Made by a program: the position numbers and the translations under genes
NCBI GenBank assembly: GCA_030062745.1
Contig: CP099840.1
Span: forward strand, 8,681,432-8,745,431
Direction of reading: 5' to 3'
Length of the DNA: 64,000 nt
Source of the DNA: Capitulum mitella
Taxonomy: Eukaryota; Arthropoda; Thecostraca; Pollicipedomorpha; Pollicipedidae
Notes under the pieces: generated by a model
Databases searched by the model: none
Told to the model about the DNA's origin: nothing
The model's input: only the letters and a program-made list of their open reading frames with translations
Shown: positions 22,266 through 34,789 of the stretch, in pieces
Position numbering within the stretch: position 1 is the first letter of the stretch
Layout: each line of letters opens with the position of its first letter

Positions 22266-24436
22266 TTTGCTAGCGTACTACGTTTCGCGTGGTTAACTTT
22301 TAACAGCATTTAGTTTACAACCAACGCGCCATGAAAACCAAGTTACTTTGCATGTGTGTATGTATGTATACCAGGTATGGATGGGCGTGGTAAATATACG
22401 TCATTTATTTCTCTCTGTGCAGATAAAAGGGAACACCTGATTCGGAACTTTGACAATCTTTCGAAGTTACGAGAGGCTAGAATTGAAATTGGCTGGGAAA
22501 GTTCGCACATTTCCAAAGAATTTCTAGTTCTTCACAAGGAGAGGCGCAGACATCTCTTATCCCGCACCGTCTGTGAACCGCACGCGGCTGAGCAAACCGC
22601 GGCGCCACGCTTATTTGGCACCCGGTCACGGTTACGTGGCCCATTCGATGTCACAAGTCGATGTATGAACCGCATGTGCGACAGCGCATCATAGGGCACG
22701 CAGAGGTGGTTTTCAATTGCAGGCAATTCAAACATTGTTTACTCGCTGAACGACCACGCTGTCCTTTTTTGGCGAGCATTATTATCATAAGAGCAGTATT
22801 ATTGGAGACATCAGTGGTGGAAAATGTCCAAAACAATTTCCTCAAAATTCTTTTACGTACTTTGTTCGATTCTGGAGCAACATAATGACAGGCAAAAGTT
22901 GCTGCATCCCGTTTGCCTAGCTGATTAGAAAAACAGCTGGCTTGCAGTTTTCTCTGTGTTGAAAAAAGGTTAATGTACAATAAAATTCATGCAAAACTGT
23001 TAACCTTGTTCACGTCGATAACTGTTAATTGAATTATAAAGATATTGTTCAGCACGTGGACTCAACGTTGGAAACCCAGCAAACTTTCTTGGGTATATTC
23101 GTCACGACTTGCACAACACAAAGCGATCACCAGCAGATGGCGGAGGTACCAAAGGAACGCGTGATGGCTCCGTCCCGATGCGCGCCGTGGCACTGCTGAG
23201 TGATTCACATCGGTGGCAGAGATCGAAAGCGGAACGTCTCCCCTCTCGTTGCACGACGCGCCCTGGTAGCTGAGCGACTGAGTGGGTCACACTAGTGGCA
23301 GAGATCACAGGGGAGCACGTGTCCTCTCGACACAGGGACGTAAAACATGAGTTCACTTACATAAAAATACTGCTTTTTGCCGCAAATTTCGTCATGTACT
23401 AGTTGCATATGACGAAATTTGACATATGGCCTTCCCCTTGAGGAAATTCCTGGCTACGTGCCTGCTTCAACGCACTAGCGGCAGAACGACTGACCCCTGC
23501 CGACTCCGCCGGTCGGTCTCCCGTAGAAGGGGGGGGGGGCAATAGGCCACGCCCCCTCGGACCGCGTGGTCGGCACGTGCTTCACATACAGCACATGAAA
23601 CGGATCCGAAAGACATTCGCGTCGCACCACCGACGAACGAAGCGCACTGGCCGGCCGAAGATCCCGGATGTGCACGCTCCAGAGGGACAGGTCGGCTTTG
23701 CACCTGACCCAGGTGGCCCTGGGGCGATGTGTCGGCTCCGGCCGGATCCCCTCTCAAGGCCGTTGCTACGTAGGCCGGTCAGGCGCCGGCCGACTGCCGG
23801 CCGGCCGTTGTCAGGCACACGGCAACACGCGTTTTCCACAACAGATATTTTAATAAAAGAAACGGCGTTCAGCTACAGTGCTGGGGATTCAAGCGCTTAA
23901 ATATGTCTTACTTTTAAAGACCTAAACAGTTTTACGTTGTACACCATCATCACCCAGAAAAATACGGTAAGAACCGACAGATAACAGCGAAACGGGCAAA
24001 AGAAGGTTTTGACAAAGATAACTTATGCAAAATATGTTTGTAGAGCTCATGGATTATAGTAGTTATTGATGGCTTCCTGGCAACGCAAGCCGGACATGAA
24101 GTAAACGAGTTCTTGAATCGATCGCATGCATATGGCCCCAATCACCTGCGAAAGTGGTATCTTCCATCAATGGAAAACTGCAATGAGTTGGCGGATACGA
24201 TATTCATTATCTTATGTGGAAATACAGACGCCCAACAAAACCCCAGTGAATGGTCAGGAAACTGCTGACTTCGCGAAACGCGACTTCCAGTATAATGTGG
24301 CACGAAACCTGAACTATGGCTCCTAATGCAAGCAATTTGACGTGTTATGTTAATTGGGTGGATGAAATCACGTTTTCCATCGCCCATGATTGTACCTGAT
24401 AGCCACGAACTTGATTTTGTATGGAACGTTCATCCT

Positions 24437-24480
24437 TTAATCCTATTTCTGTGCGGGGAGGAGGGGGGGGGGGAATTTGG
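24437..24480 (+). mobile_element. Solo piggyBac-like terminus
   Basis: TTAA (24437-24440) is followed by TCCTATTTCTGTGCGGGG and a long G run. It matches the end at 2735 (TTAA, CCCTATTCCCTGTGGGGG) with a few changes. No opposite end was found nearby, so its extent is unknown. Confidence 0.45.
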
Positions 24481-25849
24481 TACCACACCCATCCCCTGGT
24501 TTTTCCTGCGGCAAAACCAAATCGCTCGTTCAATCTCGCTGAGATCTGGAAACTTCTCTTACCTATCTCTTTTACAAATTACATGCAAAATCAACGTTCT
24601 ACATGAAACAGACACGGCTCCAGGAGATTCCATTTTTTGGTCGTTTTGGACGAATGCTCGCTTCTTTACATGTCAGTGTCATGAGTCAAAATTTAGCAAT
24701 TTAGTATGATGCCAGTGCACGACGTTTATGATAACTGACAATACACAGCTGCAAAATGTCCGGAGACCGTCAAGAGCAGATGCAGAGGTCATGCGATGGC
24801 AGGCATCGCACCACAAGTCCAAGAGTGAGGGGTACAGAGATAGCAGGGGCGCCTCCTCGACCTCGGGGACCTCATTGACTGTGGGATCATCCGAGCTTTT
24901 GGTAACTTCGTAAGGCGGGACCGGACCCGAGGCGCAGGTTAAACCTATCGTTCTCCTTTGACGACCAGGGGCCTCTTATATTGGTGGCGTCCTTCTGTAA
25001 TGGGGAGAGGCAGCTTTGGCGGCGAGTGGGCCTCCCGGCGCGGTAAGAGGCGTTCCCGTGTTAAACAAGACCTCTGGCAATACTTCACGCCATGATTGTC
25101 GATTTTTTTCCTTTGTGAGGCCATATTCCCCCATCAGAGTGGATTTCGGTCCCTCCAGAGCTGACTTGGACGTCCTCAGATGTTTTCTGCCAGTTTTAAC
25201 AAGGGAGATAGCCAATATTGCGGAAGCAATGACCGCAACACATAACACCAGGGCCACGGGGTATCGATTGTCATTTTAAGCGTCGAAATCTAGTCATTGG
25301 TTGTCGGGATAAACAAGGTAAAAATCCCCCTGTATTAGAGGTTGACGAAATGCCCCAGTCAGCGGCCGTTGAACGCTGGTAAATCCAGCAAGGTTTCGCT
25401 TTTAGTATTTCGTCACGTCCCACTCAAAACAGCCATTTGGCCATTTCGTTCCCGTCTGTCTCGAAAACCAACAGACAAGCGGGCTGTAGGTCGGGTCCAA
25501 GCCCTTAAATAGACGGTCATTTGTGGGCTGTCTGGATGAAGCACATAAACATATCATGCGTGGTCGGAACCAGCAATATTCAGTGTAAAGTAAACATATT
25601 CTGCCAATACAATTCATATTTTTGCAAACGATGCTAGAGGTCAGCCTAGATTACACGGTAAAATTAAGCCTTGACCTGACCTCTGATTTCGTGTAAGTGG
25701 TGTAAGAAGTCACCGGAAGCTCAACAATGAGTAGATTTGTTGCAGCAAAGAGGCTAAATTCACAATATGCGAAGCTAACAAGTCACCGTTGTTGACCGCG
25801 TTTGAGTAAACTTGCGCTGCCTAATATCCAGTCTTTATGTTTCTGATAG

Positions 25850-26540
25850 CTTCCAGCAAGTCGTGTCAATAACAAAAGGCAGATACCGGAGTCCGACCAG
25901 TAGCTGAAAACCGCGTCTCTGATTCCACCTATGGCGTCATATGACCTGGTGTATGGTGACCTGGACAATACAGTTTAGCCAAACAGTAGCTGCGTTGTTG
26001 AAGCAGAGGTACTCACAATTTTGACAGTTTGCTTCTGCCGTATGCAGGTTACAATAAGTACTAGGTTTTGATGACTTGTAACGTTATAAGTTTGTCGCAC
26101 ATCAATTATGTCTCAAAGCCATGTGGAGGGACAAAAAATAAACCCAGTAGCTCGCGGCTTATGCTAGTAGGCTGAAAAAATAGGCCAGTCTGTCCTGGGT
26201 CAGCCCGGTCCTGTCCGCCCAGGTAGTGACGATTTTTACAGGCTAATAGCGTCGCAGTCACTGCGCACATAATGATGACGCTTTTACCAGAAGATAGCTG
26301 AATTCCCTATTTCGACTTTGCACTCACAACGTATTTGCTTGGAAGTTTTTCACAAATATTTCATGAGTGACGTTTCCGCATTTTGATCTTTTCCTGTGTG
26401 TGCTTCTTTTACGGTTCAGCAGTGGTAGGGGGCGATATCATAAGTCAAACAATATATACGCTTAGCCCTATACCTGATCACCCGTGCTATTTCCTGACTA
26501 ACTTCTTATAAGTGATACCTCATGGAAGGTAAAGACATGA
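25850..26540 (+). repeat. Dispersed ~0.7-kb repeat, copy 1 (inverted relative to 32929-33958)
   Basis: This segment is the diverged reverse complement of 32929-33958. Diagnostic shared words include CTCGCGGCTTATGCTAGT, TATAACGTTA or TAACGTTATA, GGAATTC-type junctions and CTTTACCTTCCATGAG. No coding frame is shared and no terminal inverted repeat within one copy was found. Probably an old interspersed element of unknown class. Confidence 0.75.
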
Positions 26541-27779
26541 GATCGTTATTCAAAATCGGAAAAGGTAAACGCGTGCGAAGCTCGCGTTTAACAAATTGAA
26601 ATTTCATGTTCGGAAAAGTTCAGAGCGACGTGTTCGTACGAGTGTGTGTGTGTTGGCGTGTCTCCAGTCTTCGGAGCCTCCAGCGCTCTATCGCGCCAGC
26701 CGATCGCGACACAGGTGGCACCATAGGGTGCGCCGACTTGACCGACAGATTATGGTGCAGGTTTCAAAGCGATTTGCGGCGTGTGTCGCGTGCCGCGCGG
26801 CGCAAGCCGGACTTCTACAGAATCCGATTAATCACGAGTACACGTCAAACGGAGGGTGCTGTTGACTCAAGACTTGCTGACAACATGAGTCCCGCTTGCG
26901 GGTACTTGTGTTTGCGATCGGCACTCACTGGCGATCCACATGGCCATTCATCGGCACGTGTTCCAGTTTCGACTCGGAGACTTCCGAGCGTCGTGGACTC
27001 TGAAGTGCCCTAGGCCCTATTTCAGTGTCCTAGGCCGCCGAAATTTGGGGGTTACATAGACCAGCACTAGGGCTGCCGAACAGTTCCCCATATCATGGGC
27101 AGGGTGCAATGGGGCACGTGCAGCGCACCTACACCTCTCGCACCCTCTGCATTTCCTATGAGCAAATTGCCCGAACGCAAAAGTTGCAGTTTCGGGCGAT
27201 GATAGCTTGGAAAGGCGGGCGGGTGTCCAATTTTGATGGTTTTAGACCAAAATGGAGGTGCAGCTTGCACGTGAAGCGCGAGGTGCCTAATCGATCCTTT
27301 ACTGCCGAAAAACTACTGCCGCTTGGATGCTGAAAATTGGCAGGCAGGAGCACGTGATAAGCAGCATGCGATACATGTGTCTCTTTCCATGTCCATGCTT
27401 CCAGCCTGGTGTGTGTGGGACGCGCGTGCTCAGGCGTACCCGTTTGCCATTCAAGCCTTTGATTTGGTACCGTTGATGCTGGAGGCGCCAAGTTTTGCAG
27501 TGGGCTGCAAAGTCACAAACGCCATCCAGGACAGCCACGATTTAGCGCATCAGCAGCAAGATGTCACCCGTGTGAGGGTTCATCTTGGGATCTTCCATTC
27601 ACCAGAAGGTGCACGACTTATTTGTATCTGCATGACGAGGACGGCGTTTGTCATTTCATAGAAGAAATGCTGCTACTAAGCGGGTGCACAGGTCTGCGTG
27701 CGATTCAGAGCTTCGATTTAAGCCCCAAACCAATCACGTGACGCATTGGTTTGGCTTTGGCCTATGACTCATGGTTATG
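26541..27779. other. Unannotated sequence
   Basis: A 135-codon frame (26606-27013) and a 112-codon frame (27323-27661) lie on the plus strand without known motifs or splice context. Nothing is supported as a gene. Confidence 0.4.
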
Positions 27780-28660
27780 ACGTGTCCGAAGATCCCAGGA
27801 AATCCTTTCGCAAATAGCGCGGCGGGATGCCTTCCCACCCGAACTCGGGGCCCCTCCGCGCTATGCGCGAAGGGATTTCCTGAAAACTCTGCATTGGTGC
27901 CTCTCGGGCATAGGCCGTCATTCTCAGGGGCCCTTTTTACCAAGGGGCCACTTACTAGCTAAGGCTGTTGTGCTAGCTGAGGGGCTCTTCTCTTATATAA
28001 AGGAGGCACATAGCCTGTGAAAAGGCCCCCTGCAGGCTGTGGAGGGCCCCTGCCGGCTTGTGAAAGGCAAACCTGAGGGCCTGTAGACAAGCTTTCTGCC
28101 GCACTGTTAAGGGTCCTCTGCCAACCTGTATAGGGGATCTATGTCGCTCATCTCCCCGCGAGCCTGTAGAGGAGTCCTTTAAAGACGGCCTACGCCGGCT
28201 TATAAAACGCTCCCTGTTGACCTATAGAAAGTCCCCCTTCTGGCTTGGAAAGAGCGCGCCTACGGACCTGCAGATGGGTTCCTTGCGGGCTGGTAAGAAC
28301 CCCCTGTGAGCCTGTAACAGGTAACCCGTTGGCCTATAAAGGGTCTGTGCTAACCTGCCTCGGGCTCGGCTATTGGCCTTTAGATGGTTCCCTGTTGGTG
28401 CCTAAAGGGGCCCCCTACTGCCGGATCTGTAGGTCGGCGGAATGTCTCGGCCTATGTAGGGCCAGCCGGCCAGCCCGTAAAGGAGTCCTCTGTTGGCCTG
28501 CAAAGGGATCCTCTGCCTGAGTGTAGAGGGTCTCTGCTGGCCTGTAGAGGTGACCCTGTAAAGAGCCCTCAAGCGGATCCCTAAATGGGCTCCCCACAGC
28601 TGTGAAGAAAGCTTCGCAGCTGTCGGCCTGTAAAGGAGCCCATGATGCAAGGTGATCTTT
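27780..28660 (+). repeat. Minisatellite-rich dispersed repeat, copy 1
   Basis: From about 28000 the sequence is a chain of degenerate units of roughly 25-35 bases built on CCTGTA(G/A)AGG..CC(C/T)CTG. The flank 27780-27960 contains GCGCTATGCGCGAAGG and CAATGC-type words. The whole block is the diverged reverse complement of 38530-39216 joined to 40429-40560. Frames across it are by-products of the repeat. Confidence 0.8.
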
Positions 28661-30404
28661 ACCTGGCAGTATATGACCCCATGTTACGGCAGTTTTAGCT
28701 TTTTTGACATGGATCCCACACTATGATCCGAACTAAAACTAATAATTGTCCAAAATATGCGCCGTGAACGCGAGAAAAGCTATTGAAAATTTGGCGACTT
28801 TGCGCGGTGGCGTTTTTCCGCTATTCGGGAGAATAAAAACCGGGATGTGTGTCCATGTACTTCGGCATCGTCAAAGACGACGTTCTCGACCGTCGGGAAG
28901 AGGATGGAAAATTGGCCTCTCTAGTGAGGGAGCTATAAAACGATCCAGAAGGCCACGTCAGGTATTTCCGCATGCCGTGGAAATACCTGATATATAACTG
29001 ATACCATCCTGAATCAGAAGCTGCCCACAGCTCAATCTGTACTGCCTACAGTATTTTCGAAAGAAATGGCCGCCGGTCTCATTATACGGTGCGAAACTCC
29101 GTCACCATATTAGTTGATGGGAAATATTTTAATGATGCCATGGTGACAAACACATCAACTTCTTTCATTTTAACTCTTCTTTGTCCATTTTGGCATCCAG
29201 GTCAACTGGAATCGCCGCACCGCCTGCCCACTACCCAGTCTGCGACGGTATCGACTGAAAACTTGATTTTTTTTTCAAGTTTGCGGTCGATTCCGTCGCG
29301 AACGAAGTCCAGTGTTTCTTGTACCTATATTTTTATGTTTATTGGTAAAAATGTTATACGTTTATGACAGATATGTTCATTCATAACAGCGCCACGTGAT
29401 AAAGTAACACGCATACCATAAATCACTTACGCCTGTATTTTTATGTCATTTTGCATCCGTAACAGACGGTATCGCCCAACGATAATATTTTCAGCCAGTA
29501 TGTTGCGAAATATACATGTATATATAACGTTAAAAATATGAACTGGGAACTTTTCTCGATTTAAAACGAACAAAAACCTTTGGAGAACACTTGAATCGAG
29601 AATCACTTGTTCACAGTTTTGATCACAGTCACTGACCACACCTTCAAAATTTGAGCTTGAAATTGGGTTTCAAATTCAAGAAAGAACGAAACAAATTCTC
29701 CAAAGTGCCAATAGCAGAACAAAAACATCGCAGCCTTTCGTCCCCGTAACAGCGATATCACGTTCTTGAAAATGTGATCATTAATTACTGAAATAACACA
29801 CATTATCTCACCAAGGGCTTAGCCAAAAAACATCAAATTTAAGAATTTAAAATTGTTCAAGCGCAAAAAAACGCTGCTCCCACCGAGCTGAGAAGTGGAA
29901 ATCTGATATCCTAGTCACAGATTAACCCTCAGATAAAATTTCATCATGAACTGAGACTATGGTGTGTTACCCCGTGGTCGATCTCACGTGAAGTGCCCCA
30001 TATGGCATATGGCATATGGCAAAACTTATAGGAAAAGCAGTAATTTTATTTAAATGGCCTCACATTTCACGTACAAGAAAAACATATTATGTTTGGCTTC
30101 AGCAATTCATAGCCTCACATGTTATGAATCATCAGGTATTTCATCCAATGGAATCGTGAGGCGACTATGTTGCGGTTTATCCACCACCGGTTTCAAACCC
30201 GTCCCAGGTTCTTCGTCCGGTGGTACAAGGGCACGAAGAAGGCACTTCATGATAAATGGGAACAGCGGCAACTGATTACGCGAAAGCACTGTGGTCAGAA
30301 AAAATATCAAAACACGTGAGTTTAACCACTTCACTACTTATTTCCAGCCAGCGTCGGTTTTGTCTTCAGGAGCTCGAGCCAACCTTTGAGAATTGTATGT
30401 TTGC
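28661..30404. other. Unannotated sequence
   Basis: AT-rich sequence with short frames only. A triple GGCATAT direct repeat lies at about 30004-30020. The minus-strand frame 30122-30334 directly follows the Penelope-like endonuclease remnant and may be its 3' tail, but this is not shown. Confidence 0.4.
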
Positions 30405-30659
30405 CTACGTTCCTGTTAAGTGTTTGCTGTTGTTCTGTATGTATGTAGATAGCTTCCTTGATTTTCCTTTGTTTACTACGGGTGCTTCTGTGTTGTTCCA
30501 GTTGAGTGAGAGTCCAGTGTTCACGCAGTGTTCAGCAGTGGCCTCTATCTGTGCCTCTGTGCCTTGCTGTGTGAGATGTTTCATACGCTCCTTTGGTCTT
30601 TCCGCTAGGTTCGGACCTCTCTTTCCCATGTAGACGTTCGGGCAATTCTTGCACATCAT
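30405..30659 (-). pseudogene. Penelope-like element, GIY-YIG endonuclease remnant
   Basis: The 84-residue frame begins MMCKNCPNVYMGKRGPNLAE then RPKERMKH, continues EHCVNTGLSLNW and ends near RKLSTYIQ. This follows the C-terminal part of Penelope-like retroelements: a CxxC-type cysteine pair, a VYxG endonuclease start (YIG-like, here YMG), a conserved ERxKEH-like helix and an H-x-NTG-HxINW-like block. The upstream reverse transcriptase expected to its right on the minus strand was not found, so the copy is 5'-truncated, as is usual for these elements. It is opposite in strand to the reverse-transcriptase fragment at 34075, so the two are separate insertions. Confidence 0.65.
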
Positions 30660-30673
30660 CCGATAAACAATGC

Positions 30674-30745
30674 TATGTATTTATTAAAGCACTATTTATT
30701 TTTCGTTTATTTATTAAATTTATTTATTTATTAAAGCACTATTAA
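30674..30745. repeat. TTTATTAA-rich tract with a duplicated 17-mer
   Basis: TTTATTAAAGCACTATT occurs twice about 50 bases apart inside (TTTA) low-complexity sequence. A GGGGCCCTCGGCCCC palindromic stretch follows at about 30785-30800. It is next to the Penelope-like remnant but no link is shown. Confidence 0.6.
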
Positions 30746-32928
30746 AAGTACTAGGGCCCTCGGCTTCCATTGTTTGGGTCTCCCTGGGGCCCTCGGCCCC
30801 AGGGGGCTGTTTAACCTGGGTGGCATGACCCCTTTGGCTCTCCCCTTGGCCACGTTATTGCCGGGTTCCTTTCCAGAGTTTAACTGGCATCATTGGTCGT
30901 ATATCAGCCTTTTTGGCGATGAATGAACCATTTTGACCTGATTCAGCCGGTGATCAGAGTGTGCATTTTGGTGACGGAAGTGGCTATTCTGGTTGCCCGA
31001 TCCATTTTGTTTCCAAAAAACGGGGTGCTGAAAACGTGCTCAGGGATTAGTTTCGGACCAGTCAAGTCTGTTTATGAAAACTCGAGCAAGTGTAACATTC
31101 CAAGAAGCAGCAGTTTACAAACATCTTGGAAAACAGCTCTCATGATTGACGACTGTTAACCCTCGCCGGGCAAGGGGCGGGGCGACGGATGCCAACCCCA
31201 AGGAGTGTTTCCGGAGCAACGGCAAAACGGCCGTGGTCCCGAGCCCAGAGTGATCAGCGATCATTGATCAAAACAGCCTATAATTTGTGAGTAAGAGTGA
31301 CCCCAGGTCATCCCAGGCCACCGAGTGATGGCGCCAATACTGAATGCTTGCAGAGCGATGTTTGAGCCGAAGGTCATTTTTCGCCGTTTTAGAGCAGTGA
31401 GTATGTAAACATGGCAGATGACGGGTGTAGAAGTGGTTTATAATGGTAGCCCACATACGAACAGATCATTTTAGATAGTTCAATGACCGTTTCACGTCAA
31501 ACAGGCCAATGACTTAAGACAACCTTTTCTGACCTTCGAACGCTCCTACACTAATTTTTGGCGCTGAATACGATAAAGGAAACAATTTTAGGCCTGTTTG
31601 GCTCCAAATGTGACGTTTTTATTTGCTCTGGAAAACTGATTCATAGTTCCCAAGCACAAAGTTGCACCTCACCTAGCAGGTCACCGGTTGACCTGACGAG
31701 ATGGAACCGGATACTGTTGGATTTCTTGGGCACGCAGCTATCGATTGTTTCCTGTTCCGAGGTGCTAGGTTTTCCCTGCATTGTTGACGGACATCTGAGT
31801 CAATGAATCATAAGACGCCGAATGACGTGGCGAACCATGGCAGTATTCCCGAGTTCACGCTCAAGAGAGTGGCTCGTTTAGCACGAAGCAGTTCGGGACC
31901 GTGTACAGCCCAGTTGGTTTTTGAACCAGATGGCCATCCATAAATAACGTAACACATTTCAGTCTTGTTTTCCGACAACCTTTGCTTTGACTCTTGCATC
32001 TCGAGCATTAGACGGGTGCAAAAAAGGCGCTTGCAGTTATTATCGTTACGAAGTGTTGCAAGGCGTGTGACGCTTCTTAACGGTCAGTCAAAACCCTACC
32101 CCGACATAAAGTAACGCCCAACCAACGCACTCCTTCACTGCGTGTTTGTCATGACATTTTCAATAATACATCACTTTTTCAGTTTATTACCGTCGGGAAA
32201 CCAAAACTGGAGTCATAGGCGTAGGAACGGCGAGGAGGGGAACATGGTCACCTCTTTTTTGGAAGTTTAACATTATCCATTTAGGAAAAACGTCTTAAGC
32301 CACCGAACACTTTTTTGACGCTCTTACACTCCTTGACAGAGTGGCAAGATTGGCTGAAGATGACACTGTTTCATCTCTTCAAACTATAGGCCCCTATTTG
32401 TTCTCTGATGTGAGGGTGATAACGTTCTGTGAAACCTCCATTCTCGCCGTTGCGAAGTTTTGTTAGGCCTCGGCTACCCCATGCCAGCCCCAGTGTTATA
32501 TAATTTGTTGAAAGCCCAGGGGAAGTGGCTGTCAGGCTGACGCGGGCATGGCGTGTCGCATGTCTCGGGTGTCCCACACCTCGGCAAGCCGCGCTGAGCA
32601 CCCCAGATGGTTACCGGGATGAGTGAGTGCTTTGCTGAGATCTTACGGGTCTTACTACCCATCAAGGACATTACAGTGGCCGATGGCCACCACAGAGCTG
32701 AGTTGCATAATCATCTATTCGTGAGCTGGAACATTCCTTGCCAATGTCTTTGGATTTTCCGCCCGAATTCCAGTGGGATAAATCCCAAGGATCTTTTATT
32801 TTTTTGTACCTCTACCAGCATAACACGTCTGCCTTTTAAAAAATGTCGGTGAGTCTTTGTACGTCAGTTCTTTTCCACGGTAGAACCACGAGACATAGAT
32901 AAAGAATTCAGGCGCAATTTGTAATCCC
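30746..32928. other. Unannotated sequence with two solo transposon-like ends
   Basis: TTAA (31156-31159) followed by CCCTCGCCGGGCAAGGGGCG resembles a piggyBac-type left end. CATAGGCGTAGGAACGGC at 32213 resembles hAT-type MITE termini. Neither has a matching partner that I can see. No gene is supported. Confidence 0.4.
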
Positions 32929-33958
32929 CTGTCTTTACCTTCCATGAGATATCACTTATTAGATGTCCATTAAAAAACGGCGCGGATGATCAAGTACAGG
33001 GCCAAGCATCTATAAGTACTGTTTCACCTGAGGCAAGGTAAGAAACGTTCTTTTTTCCGAGTGTTTCGGTTTTTTTGTCACGGGCAGTTGGGTTGAGCTG
33101 GCAGTGCTTACTTAGTTTCTTCAATGTGGCAAACTCGTTTCTAAAACCACTATCGTCCTTGAGCTTCTCATAAGACGAGTAAGGTGTTTTGTGGGGTGCA
33201 TGACGACCATTGCCTACTGCAGTTTCTACCCCAATTTGGAAACATATTTGAAAAAAATGTTCCACATATTTACTTCCTTTCACGTATTTCGCAGAACAAT
33301 TCGTTTTTTCACTCTCAGTGTATTCCAGCATTTTGCATACAACGGACTATAATGTCATACGCGTCCATTATATCGTCGGCTATCGTTGCTGAGAGGTTAT
33401 AGGAACACCCGCTGAGAATGACCAAAGTGCGAAAATATCACTCATGAAATATCTGTGTGAAAAAACTTGGAAGCACATCCGTTGTGAATGCGAAGGCGAA
33501 ATAGGGAATTCAGATGTCTTCTGGTAACAGCTTCATGGTTAAGTGCGCGGTGGCTGCGATGTTATTAGCCTGTAAAAACCGTCACTGCCTGGCCGGACAG
33601 GACCGAGCTGACCCAGGTCAGACTGGCCTGTTTTTTTCAGCTAACTAGCATAAGCCGCGAGCTATTGAGTTTATTTTTTGCCCCTTCACATGGCTTTCAG
33701 ACATGTTTGATGTGCGACAGACTTATAACGTTAGGAGTCATAAAAATCTAGTACTTATTTTAACTTATATCTGGCAAAAGCAAACTGCCAAAATTGTATC
33801 TCTGCTTCAACAACGCAGCTACTGTTTGACTACACCGTATTGGCCGGGTCACCATACATCAGGTCATGTGACGTCATAGGTGGAATCATGGACGCGATTT
33901 TCAGCTACTGCTCGGATTTCGGTATCTGTCTTTTGCTACTGACGCGACTTGCAAGAAA
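32929..33958 (-). repeat. Dispersed ~0.7-kb repeat, copy 2, with an insertion
   Basis: Reverse complement of 25850-26540, longer by about 320 bases because of extra DNA at roughly 33020-33345. Either copy 2 gained an insertion or copy 1 lost it. Confidence 0.75.
32990..33331 (-). CDS. Hypothetical 113-codon frame filling the insertion in repeat copy 2
   Basis: The frame almost exactly spans the extra DNA that distinguishes copy 2 from copy 1. The product is polar and lysine-rich (SSYEKLKDDSGFRNEFATL, then KKLSKHCQLNP) with no recognised domain. Coincidence between an insertion and an open frame makes a transposed coding fragment possible, but the length is within chance range and the frame runs about 30 bases out of the insertion. 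Confidence 0.2.
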   Translation of the reverse strand: MLEYTESEKTNCSAKYVKGSKYVEHFFQICFQIGVETAVGNGRHAPHKTPYSSYEKLKDDSGFRNEFATLKKLSKHCQLNPTARDKKTETLGKKNVSYLASGETVLIDAWPCT

Positions 33959-34074
33959 CTAGAGTTTTGCAGGGTTATTGAGACGAGGTGTTTGCGTTAC
34001 GGATGGAGAAATATTTCGGATTTTTGTCCTCGTCCTATTTTGTCATCATTTACGCAACGTTTCAGCATCACAGT

Positions 34075-34776
34075 AAATTACCACACATGTACGGACCACC
34101 GAAGATGCACAAGACCAACGTACTTCTAAGACCCATTGTCTGATGCCAAGGTTCAACTTGCCATCTGCTGGGCCAGTTCCAAGTCAAGATAATCAGCCTT
34201 CTGAATGGGAAGTCACCATCATACGTGAAGAACTCGGCCCACCACGTCTCACTAGTACAACATGCGCCCAGCATCTAGCACGCAAATGACCAGCTTCGAC
34301 GTGGTAAGCCTGTTCGCCAACGTACCAACAGACGAACTGTAGTGAGGAACAGGTTGGAGAACAGTAACACCTTACAGGAAAGAACGGGCATCTCGACCGA
34401 CATCATAGACCTACTCACATTCTGCGTGACCACAACCGCGTTCCAGCTAGACAAACAGTGCTACCAGTAATTCGAGGGGATGGCCTTAGGATCATTTCTG
34501 TCACCAGTGATTGCCACCACCTACATGTAACACTTCGAAGACATGACGATGGAAACTGCACTACTCAAATCATCGAAGTGGCCGCGATACGTTGATGACA
34601 CGTTCGTCCTTTGGCGACACCAGGAAGACGTGACGACATTCCTCGACCACATCAGCAGTCTACAACCATCCGTCCAGTTCACTAGGGAACGTCAGAACAA
34701 CAAAAGGCAACCGTTCCAAGACGTACAAGTCGAGAAAACCAAGAGCAGATTGAGGACATTGTGTCATCCCTCATAA
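34075..34776 (+). pseudogene. Penelope-like element reverse transcriptase, broken
   Basis: Pieces in different frames line up with the Penelope-like reverse transcriptase in the right order: YGPPKMHKTNVLLRPIV (the YGLPKIHK motif), SFDVVSLFANVP, a GISTDIIDLLTFCV block, an ALGSFLSPVIA block (family AMGSPVSPVIA-type) and RYVDDTFVLW with the catalytic YVDD at 34588-34599, then FLDHISSLQPSVQFTRE. At least three in-frame stops and two frame changes make it inactive. The GIY-YIG domain that should follow on this strand was not found past 34800. The repeat copy at 32929-33958 abuts on the left. Confidence 0.85.
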
Positions 34777-34789
34777 GCGTCTTGCAAGC

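Larger units (their letters stand above)
20226..25849. other. Unannotated intergenic sequence
   Basis: Two items stand out and are listed separately: a 208-codon frame at 21639 and a piggyBac-like end at 24437. The GC-rich patch 23470-23830 has overlapping frames on both strands, none with recognisable motifs. The remainder holds no supported feature. Confidence 0.45.
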
